From Bordetella petrii (GTDB lineage Bacteria; Pseudomonadota; Gammaproteobacteria; Burkholderiales; Burkholderiaceae_B): a DNA stretch of 64,000 nucleotides. A model generated the notes under the pieces. It ran no database searches and had not been told where the DNA came from. It saw nothing but the letters and a program-made list of their open reading frames with translations. This document shows, piece after piece, positions 58,951 through 64,000 of the stretch. The translations under genes were made by a program, and so were the position numbers. Each line of letters opens with the position of its first letter. Position 1 is the stretch's first letter. The stretch covers positions 100,008-164,007 of the forward strand of contig WMBV01000009.1 of NCBI GenBank assembly GCA_017745595.1. Direction: 5' to 3'.

Positions 58951-59053
58951 GGCAGTCTCCAATGGGTTGTTTATTATTTGGACGCCTATACTGAGGGCGC
59001 CGCAGATATCATCGACCGTGTACTGCCACCCTGGAAGATCGCTTGTCCGAATA

Positions 59054-59818
59054 ATGAACACACCCGCACGCAACGATTCCGGCGCCAGCACTCTGCGGCG
59101 CGGCCTGCACATTCTGGCGGCGCTGCGCCGCGCGCCCGACGGCCTGGACATCGCCGGCATCGCGCGCACGCTGGGCATGCAGCGCACCAGCGTGTACCGC
59201 TACGTCTCGGTCCTGCTCGAAGAAGGCTATGCCCTGCGCGATCCGCAGACCGGCCGTTATCGCGCCGCGGCGACCTGGGCGCATCCCGCAGACGAACAAA
59301 CGCTGTCGGTGGCGCAACTGGCGCCCGCCATGCGGTGCATCAGCGGCCAGACGGGCGACTCTTCTTTTCTGATCTGCCGGGTGGGCTCGGATTCGCTGTG
59401 CCTGCACCGGGAAATCGGCAGCTATCCGGTGCAGGTCCTGGCGGTCACCATCGGCCATCGCCAGCCGCTGGGCGTGGGCGCGGCAGGCCTGGCGCTGCTG
59501 GCCGCCCTGCCCGCCGACGAGGCCGAAGCCGTCATGCAGCAAAACCGCGAAGCGCTGCGCTCGTACGGCAATATGACGGTGGCCCACATGCGGCTGCTGG
59601 TCGAGGCCACCCGCAACCGGGGCTGGGCGGCGGTGGGCAACGCCGCGGTACCAGGCGTGCTGGGCGTGGGCGTGGCGCTGCGCGACCGGTCGGGGTATCC
59701 GCGCCTGGCGGTCAGCGTGTCGTGCATACTCGACCGCATGCCCGCGGCGCGCCAGCGCACCATCGCCGAATTGATCCGCCGCCAGGTCCGCCAGGAGTCA
59801 GGCTCCGCAGGTGCCTGA
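59054..59818 (+). CDS. IclR-family transcriptional regulator
   Basis: A 254-residue regulator. The N-terminal winged helix is STLRRGLHILAALRRAPDGLDIAGIARTLGMQRTSVYRYVSVLLEEGYALRD, and the C-terminal effector domain has HRQPLGVGAAGLALLAALPADEAEAV and RDRSGYPRLAVSVSCILDRM. It is divergent from the Bug/ligase/lyase operon and likely controls it. Its last nine residues (RQESGSAGA region) are encoded by a dispersed palindromic repeat, so the natural C-terminus may have been replaced. Confidence 0.9.
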   Translation: MNTPARNDSGASTLRRGLHILAALRRAPDGLDIAGIARTLGMQRTSVYRYVSVLLEEGYALRDPQTGRYRAAATWAHPADEQTLSVAQLAPAMRCISGQTGDSSFLICRVGSDSLCLHREIGSYPVQVLAVTIGHRQPLGVGAAGLALLAALPADEAEAVMQQNREALRSYGNMTVAHMRLLVEATRNRGWAAVGNAAVPGVLGVGVALRDRSGYPRLAVSVSCILDRMPAARQRTIAELIRRQVRQESGSAGA

Positions 59819-59882
59819 CTCCGATGTGTGCCCAGACCTTCAACGTATTCCGGTGTCAGACACCCTTCGGGAATCAGACACC
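59795..59882. repeat. Two dispersed palindromic repeats after iclR
   Basis: Element 59795-59821: arms GAGTCAGGC and GCCTGACTC, overlapping the iclR stop codon. Element 59852-59882: GGTGTC to GACACC with TCAGACACC at its right end. Same family as elsewhere in the window. Confidence 0.75.
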
Positions 59883-59913
59883 TGCTGCACCTGCTGCCCC
59901 CGCTGCCCGGCCG

Positions 59914-60711
59914 CTACGGGTGGCCGCTTTTCTGCCAGTGAATGAAGGCCCAGCGCATCGGCGCGCCGGCGCGCTCGGCCGGGGACGCGCCGGCATACCA
60001 GGCGTGCAGGCGTTCGCGCTCGGCGTCGTCCAGGCCGCCCATCGACCGGGCCACGCGGCGCGCGTAGTCGTCGAAATCTGGCGCCGCGGCCAATTGGCTG
60101 GGCACGGTGATGTAGTCGAGCGTGGGATGGACCCCCATGCCGTGCAGGATATTGATGACGTAGATGTAGTCGGGCATGGGCGGCCGGATCCGGCCCACGA
60201 TCTGCTGGATTGCCGGGTCCAGGAAATGGCCGCCGGCCAGGTGGGTCAGGTAGACCCGCAGCCGCGCATGCGCATGCAGCTTGGCCAATGCGTGCGCCAT
60301 GTCGTCGACCACGGTGGAGCGCGATGCCACTACGATGTCGCACACGGGCACGTCGGACCAGTCGTCTTCCCAGGCGCGCAGCAGCGGCCGCACGTTGCCT
60401 GCCCCCCGCGCCTGGGCGTGTTGCGACAAGGCGTCGAGCATGCCCGGACTGTAATCCAGGCCGATTACCTGTTCCAGCCGCTCGGCCAGGGGCAGCGCCA
60501 GCGTGCCCGGCCCGCATCCCACGTCCAGCAGCGTACGCGCGCCGTCGAGCTGCATGCGCGCGATGAAATCCTGGGCGTAGCCGCCGTGGCCTACGCGCCG
60601 CGCCAGCTCGCCGGCGCGCTCGTCCCAGGCCTGCGGCGGCTTGGGCTGCCCACGGGCCGCCTGCAAATGCTGACGATATAGTTGCGCGAAATCAACGGTT
60701 GGAATCGTCAT
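59914..60711 (-). CDS. Class I SAM-dependent methyltransferase
   Basis: A 265-residue methyltransferase. Motif I is TLLDVGCGPGTLALPLAE, followed by QVIGLDYSPGMLDAL and VCDIVVASRSTVVDD. The C-terminal region (MPDYIYVINILHGMGVHPTLDYITV) is family-specific. The gene overlaps the stop of the DUF2478 gene (ATGA). In other genomes this pair occurs near molybdate transport genes; substrate is unknown. Confidence 0.85.
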   Translation of the reverse strand: MTIPTVDFAQLYRQHLQAARGQPKPPQAWDERAGELARRVGHGGYAQDFIARMQLDGARTLLDVGCGPGTLALPLAERLEQVIGLDYSPGMLDALSQHAQARGAGNVRPLLRAWEDDWSDVPVCDIVVASRSTVVDDMAHALAKLHAHARLRVYLTHLAGGHFLDPAIQQIVGRIRPPMPDYIYVINILHGMGVHPTLDYITVPSQLAAAPDFDDYARRVARSMGGLDDAERERLHAWYAGASPAERAGAPMRWAFIHWQKSGHP

Positions 60712-61274
60712 GCCGCGCCGCCTTCGTTGCGGGCGGCGGCGCGGCCCGCCGCCAGCGCGTCGAACCAGGCTTGCAGCGGCGCACGGGCCACCGGCATTTC
60801 CAGGCCCGCCTGTCCGGTAAAGCGGCGCCAATCGGGCAGCAACGCGGCCGAGACGACCGTGACCAGGGGGATGCCCTCGCTCATCAGGGCCAGCATTTCC
60901 TGGGCGAAACCGCCGCCGGCGGCTTCGATGACCCCATAGCGGTTGACGATGACGAGCTCGGCCCGCGCCTGCAGGGCGTCGCGCAGCACCTGGCTGGCGG
61001 CGGCCAGCGCGCCGGCATCCAGACTGCAGGCGCTTGAACCCGGCCCCAGGTCTTGCGATAGGCCGTAGCGCCGGCCCGAACGCAGGTCGGCCAGCTGCCG
61101 CGTCGGCCGGCCGCCGGCTGGCGGCGCGATCTGGTGCTGCACCAGCCCATGCAGTTGCCGGCCCTGAGCCAGCAAGTCGCGGGTGAAGTCCGCCAGCAGG
61201 GCATCGGCGCCGCGCGACGACTGGCTGTAGACCAGCGCGGCGACAGGGACAGAAACATCAGGATCGGCAGGCAT
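60708..61274 (-). CDS. DUF2478 family protein
   Basis: A 188-residue protein. VAALVYSQSSRGADALLADFTRDLLAQG and LADLRSGRRYGLSQDLGPGSSACSLDAGAL match DUF2478, a P-loop-like NTPase-related family whose members often neighbour molybdate or nitrogenase genes. RAELVIVNRYGVIEAAGGGFAQEM is the Walker B-like part. The classic GxxGxGKS Walker A is not present. The start may be 61274 or 61301; neither has a clear ribosome site. Confidence 0.78.
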   Translation of the reverse strand: MPADPDVSVPVAALVYSQSSRGADALLADFTRDLLAQGRQLHGLVQHQIAPPAGGRPTRQLADLRSGRRYGLSQDLGPGSSACSLDAGALAAASQVLRDALQARAELVIVNRYGVIEAAGGGFAQEMLALMSEGIPLVTVVSAALLPDWRRFTGQAGLEMPVARAPLQAWFDALAAGRAAARNEGGAA

Positions 61275-61408
61275 AGAAAACGGGCCGGCGGCGGGCGCCA
61301 TGGCCGAAGGCGTGGATACGGGCCCACTCTATACGCGCCGCCGCCGCCGCGAAAGCCCCGCGCTTGGCCTAGGATGGCCGGCCAATAGCCAAACAAAAAA
61401 AACGATGC

Positions 61409-61414
61409 TATAAT
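61409..61414 (+). promoter_or_regulatory. -10 box of the second tRNA-Gly gene
   Basis: A perfect TATAAT, 60 bases upstream of the tRNA, after an A-rich run; the -35 region is weak. Confidence 0.5.
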
Positions 61415-61474
61415 TTTTGTCTTTGGTGGCTTTGCTTACTGTTCATTAGCCATGCCGATGGGCCAGCCAAATAC

Positions 61475-61550
61475 GCGGGAGTAGCTCAGTTGGTAGAGCG
61501 CAACCTTGCCAAGGTTGAGGTCGCGAGTTCGAGACTCGTCTCCCGCTCCA
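61475..61550 (+). tRNA. tRNA-Gly (GCC), copy 2, integration site of the element
   Basis: 76 bases, identical to the copy at 31400, with anticodon GCC and encoded CCA. The integrase gene begins 226 bases downstream in the same direction, the standard arrangement of an ICEclc-like element whose attL is the restored tRNA 3' end. Confidence 0.97.
61533..61550 (+). other. Probable attL of an ICEclc-type element
   Basis: The last 18 bases of the tRNA (GACTCGTCTCCCGCTCCA) correspond in place and length to the attachment core used by IntB13-type integrases in tRNA-Gly. The matching attR is outside the window. Confidence 0.65.
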
Positions 61551-61598
61551 ATTTACGATCTACAGACTTCCACTGACGTCTGTAAGTCATTGAAATTA

Positions 61599-61618
61599 GG
61601 GGCTTCGGCCCCTTTTTT
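61599..61618 (+). terminator. Terminator after tRNA-Gly copy 2
   Basis: GGGGC and GCCCC around a TTCG tetraloop followed by six T. The preceding 16 bases (ACTGACGTCTGTAAGT) are also found after tRNA copy 1. Confidence 0.85.
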
Positions 61619-61749
61619 CATTCCAGCGAGCGCCACGGAAATCCACCCACAGCCAGCGTTTTTGAGTCGCCAAATGAGGCACAAGAATGCGGGTGGGTCG
61701 GCTACCGGATAGTTGCTGGGGCTGAGCGGGGACCATGACGAGCATAGGG

Positions 61750-61767
61750 CCTAAGTCATAACTTAGG
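61750..61767 (+). promoter_or_regulatory. Hairpin covering the integrase ribosome-binding site
   Basis: CCTAAGT and ACTTAGG (7-bp arms, CATA loop) directly precede the integrase ATG. The right arm contains the first bases of the AGGAG Shine-Dalgarno (61765-61769), so folding could limit integrase translation. Confidence 0.45.
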
Positions 61768-61776
61768 AGCCTCGAA

Positions 61777-63702
61777 ATGGCACTCTCTGATCTGACCGTC
61801 CGGCAGGCAAGGACCACCGGAAAGCGCTACACCATCTCCGACAACGACTGCCTGGGCCTGATGGTCTCCGCCGCAGGCGGCAAGTCGTGGCAATTCCGCT
61901 ACTACCGGCTGGGCAAGCAGAAGCGCATGTCTTTAGGCGGCTATCCCGCCCTCAGCCTGCGCGAGGCCCGCGCCGAGCGGGACAAGGCCCAAGCCCTGCT
62001 CGCCAGGGGGATCGATCCCCAGGTCGAGCGTGACCAGCGGCGGCATGCGGTCAGGCTGGCCGGCGAATACACCTTCAAGACCGTCTTCGACGCCTGGGTC
62101 GAGCATCGCCGCAAGGAACTCAAGGAAGGCCGGCAGAGCACGATGTCGCAGATCCTGCGCATCTTCAACAAGGACGTGCTGCCTACCCTTGGAAAGATGT
62201 CGATCTACGACATTCGCCGCCCCCAGCTCCTGGGCGTCCTGGCAGCGATCGAGAAACGCAAGGCGTTCACCACCGCCGAGAAGGTCCGTACCTGGTTCAA
62301 CCAGTTGTTCCGCTATGCCCTGGTCATCGCCGAGGGGCTGGAGGTCAACCCGGCCGCCGACCTGGACGTGGTTGCCGAGCCCAAGCCCCCCGTGACCCAC
62401 AACCCCTACCTGCACCTGCCCGAGATGCCCGAGTTCCTCCAGAAGCTCCGGCTCTACAACCCTCGTGGCTGGCAGACCCAGCTTGGAATCCGGCTGCTGT
62501 TCCTGACGGGGGTGCGCACGGGCGAGCTGCGGTTGGCGGAACCTGAACAGTTCGACCTCGACCGGGGCTTGTGGATCATCCCGCCACAGGTCGTCAAGCA
62601 GCTTCAGGACGAGATGCGCAAGGCCGGCAAGCGGCCGCAGGACGTGCCGCCCTACATCGTGCCTCTGTCCCTGCAGGCCATAGAGATCGTTCGTTACCTC
62701 CTGGGCGTGATGCGGCCGGCGCAGAAGTACCTGCTGTCGCACCGTAGCGAACTCAAGAAGCGCATCAGCGAGAACACCCTCAACAAGGCCGTGCAGCTCA
62801 TGGGCTATGAGGGGCGCCTGACCGGCCACGGCATCCGCGGCACTATCTCGACGGCGCTCAACGAGATCGGCTATCCGAAGATTTGGGTGGACGCGCAGCT
62901 TTCGCACTCCGACCCCAACAAGGTGAGTTCGGCCTACAACCACGCCAAGTACGTGGAACCGCGCCGCCGGATGATGCAGGACTGGGCCGATCGGCTCGAC
63001 CTGCTCGAACAGGGCGAAGTGGAAGCCGCGAGCGCGCACCTGACCATCCGTATCGACGGGGTGCCGGCGATGGCAGAAGTGGAGGAAGCGGTGGATGCGA
63101 CCCTCACGATGGCCGAGCCCACTCCTCCCGGCGTCCCGCCCGTCGTGGCCACGCCTATTGTCGTAACCCCGAGCAGCGGCGGGATCACGTTCCAGCGGCT
63201 GTCTCAGGTGCCGCCGCCTCCGACGCATGCCCCGGAGCCGGAAGTGTCCGCGATCCAGCGCGAGCGCGAGGAAATGCTGACCATCTACGAGTCGCCAAGC
63301 AACTTGCCGGTCCCGCTGTTCGGCAAGCTGGCCGGAAAGTCCAAGGACCAGATCAACCGCGAACTGAAAGCGGGCAAGTTGCTGTCCATCAGTTTGGGCA
63401 ATCGGGGGCAGCGTGTTCCCGATTGGCAACTGGTGCCGCTCAAGCACAAGCTGGCCCAGGTGCTCATGAACCAGTGCCCGCACGCGGATTCGTGGGAGCT
63501 TTACCGCATGCTGACCCAGCCGCACCCGGACCTGGGTGATCGCGGGGCCATCGATGTGGTGACGCCCGCGAATTTGGGTGTGGTCGTCCAGGTCATCGCG
63601 GGCGGCCAGCAGGCTGTCTCGCCGCCGCTGTCCATCTCCGAAGATGTGCGGCAGAGTGTTCGCCGGCTGCTGGATAGTGCTGTGGTGGCTGAAGGGGCCT
63701 AG
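61777..63702 (+). CDS. int: Tyrosine integrase of the P4/IntB13 type
   Basis: A 641-residue site-specific recombinase. It starts with the DUF4102 arm-binding domain (LSDLTVRQARTTGKRYTISDNDCLGLMVS), followed by the SAM-like core-binding and the catalytic domain. Catalytic residues: Arg in FLTGVRTGELRLAE, His-x-x-Arg in TGHGIRGTIS, His in LSHSDPNKVSS and nucleophile Tyr in SAYNHAKY. After the catalytic part comes a tail of about 200 residues with a Pro-rich linker. This length (normal phage P4 type is about 400) is typical of ICEclc-like integrases that use tRNA-Gly. Confidence 0.95.
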   Translation: MALSDLTVRQARTTGKRYTISDNDCLGLMVSAAGGKSWQFRYYRLGKQKRMSLGGYPALSLREARAERDKAQALLARGIDPQVERDQRRHAVRLAGEYTFKTVFDAWVEHRRKELKEGRQSTMSQILRIFNKDVLPTLGKMSIYDIRRPQLLGVLAAIEKRKAFTTAEKVRTWFNQLFRYALVIAEGLEVNPAADLDVVAEPKPPVTHNPYLHLPEMPEFLQKLRLYNPRGWQTQLGIRLLFLTGVRTGELRLAEPEQFDLDRGLWIIPPQVVKQLQDEMRKAGKRPQDVPPYIVPLSLQAIEIVRYLLGVMRPAQKYLLSHRSELKKRISENTLNKAVQLMGYEGRLTGHGIRGTISTALNEIGYPKIWVDAQLSHSDPNKVSSAYNHAKYVEPRRRMMQDWADRLDLLEQGEVEAASAHLTIRIDGVPAMAEVEEAVDATLTMAEPTPPGVPPVVATPIVVTPSSGGITFQRLSQVPPPPTHAPEPEVSAIQREREEMLTIYESPSNLPVPLFGKLAGKSKDQINRELKAGKLLSISLGNRGQRVPDWQLVPLKHKLAQVLMNQCPHADSWELYRMLTQPHPDLGDRGAIDVVTPANLGVVVQVIAGGQQAVSPPLSISEDVRQSVRRLLDSAVVAEGA

Positions 63703-63715
63703 CCCCGATGTTGCC

Positions 63716-63751
63716 GCCCTATGGCTGGGCGAACGTCCCAAGCCATAGGGC
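63716..63751. terminator. Inverted repeat after the integrase gene
   Basis: GCCCTATGGCT and AGCCATAGGGC are perfect 11-bp arms around a 14-base loop, 13 bases past the integrase stop. No T-run follows. Possible terminator or binding site at the element end. Confidence 0.45.
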
Positions 63752-63754
63752 TCT

Positions 63755-63922
63755 CTACGTTGCTCCGACTTTGGCAATCTGCAGCGCTCTGCGCTCGAAC
63801 CGATCAGAAACAGGGTTGACTTGCCCGTCGAGTCGCTGAAGGTGCGTCACGATTTCGTAGGGGCCGTCAAAAAGGCTCAATCGCGATTCCTGTGGAAAGG
63901 GCTCATGCCTGAGCGGAAGCAT
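63755..63922 (-). CDS. Possible small ORF (55 residues)
   Basis: It reads MLPLRHEPFPQESRLSLFDG at the start and ends LQIAKVGAT. Codon use is plausible for a protein, but no ribosome-binding site is obvious and I recognise no family. It overlaps another partial frame on the same strand (63903-64000), so the two could be pieces of one gene broken by a frameshift. Confidence 0.3.
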   Translation of the reverse strand: MLPLRHEPFPQESRLSLFDGPYEIVTHLQRLDGQVNPVSDRFERRALQIAKVGAT

Positions 63923-64000
63923 GCAGCCATGGATGGCGGGGTAGATGCCTGAGCTTGGCGCACAGCAGGTAGCTGATGGCGATCAGGTTGGCGTCGGTGC
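63903..64000 (-). CDS. C-terminal end of an ORF entering from the right edge (partial)
   Basis: The open frame reads TDANLIAISYLLCAKLRHLP and stops at 63903-63905. The sequence looks protein-like. The start lies outside the window. A single-base shift near 63950 would join it to the frame of the small ORF at 63755-63922. The family is unknown. Confidence 0.3.
   Translation of the reverse strand, partial: TDANLIAISYLLCAKLRHLPRHPWLHASAQA

Noticed and set aside
58971..59054. Separated inverted repeat TATTTGGAC / GTCCGAATA in the iclR divergent region
   Set aside because: The arms are 60 bases apart with a mismatch, unlike compact IclR operators.

Overview
The window looks like a chromosome segment of a GC-rich betaproteobacterium of the Alcaligenaceae, in the Bordetella/Achromobacter group and possibly Bordetella petrii. 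The evidence is gene order (lolA-ftsK / trxB; hrcA-nadK-recN; fur / bamE-dapB), a Gram-negative porin, a DUF4148 protein, two Bug-type periplasmic binding proteins and an ICEclc-type integrase at a tRNA-Gly gene. The species name is an inference.

Bases 1-31,300 are mostly conserved core genome: cell division (ftsK), redox (trxB), a small multidrug transporter, a two-subunit Na+/solute symporter with a predicted sigma54/NtrC promoter, a porin, icd, two small cytochromes c, a MoxR/VWA pair, an M16 peptidase, the heat-shock block grpE-(thioredoxin-like)-dnaK-dnaJ with sigma32 promoters, hemH, hrcA, nadK, recN, fur, bamE, dapB and murB.

Bases 31,400-48,680 are an accessory islet. It starts at a tRNA-Gly(GCC) gene and ends at an 18-base direct repeat of that tRNA's 3' end (16/18 identical, 48659-48676), which suggests an old tRNA-targeted insertion without its integrase. 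It encodes one CoA-thioester catabolic system: a branched-chain-amino-acid-type ABC importer, a FAD dehydrogenase, an alpha/beta-hydrolase, an acyl-CoA ligase, an isovaleryl-CoA-dehydrogenase-type acyl-CoA dehydrogenase, a crotonase, two SDRs, a maleate-isomerase-like protein, a thiolase-fold/DUF35 pair and a TetR regulator. Several of these proteins lack canonical catalytic residues. The thiolase/DUF35 pair resembles the retro-aldolases that remove steroid side chains. Four copies of a GAATG-N6-CATTC palindrome lie in its promoters and look like the operator set of the TetR protein. The substrate is unknown; this is the best candidate here for an undescribed system.

Bases 48,750-61,300 hold a mixed accessory region: N-formylglutamate amidohydrolase, a divergent MFS exporter / isochorismate synthase pair sharing a 16-bp palindrome, an IclR-controlled operon (Bug receptor, CoA ligase, citryl-CoA-lyase-like protein, two SDRs) for an unknown carboxylate, a methyltransferase and a DUF2478 protein.

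At 61,475 a second, identical tRNA-Gly(GCC) is followed by a 641-residue P4/IntB13-type integrase. This is the left end of an integrative element that runs out of the window. A family of dispersed intergenic palindromes (arms like GGTGTCTGAC / GTCAGACACC) occurs at six loci.
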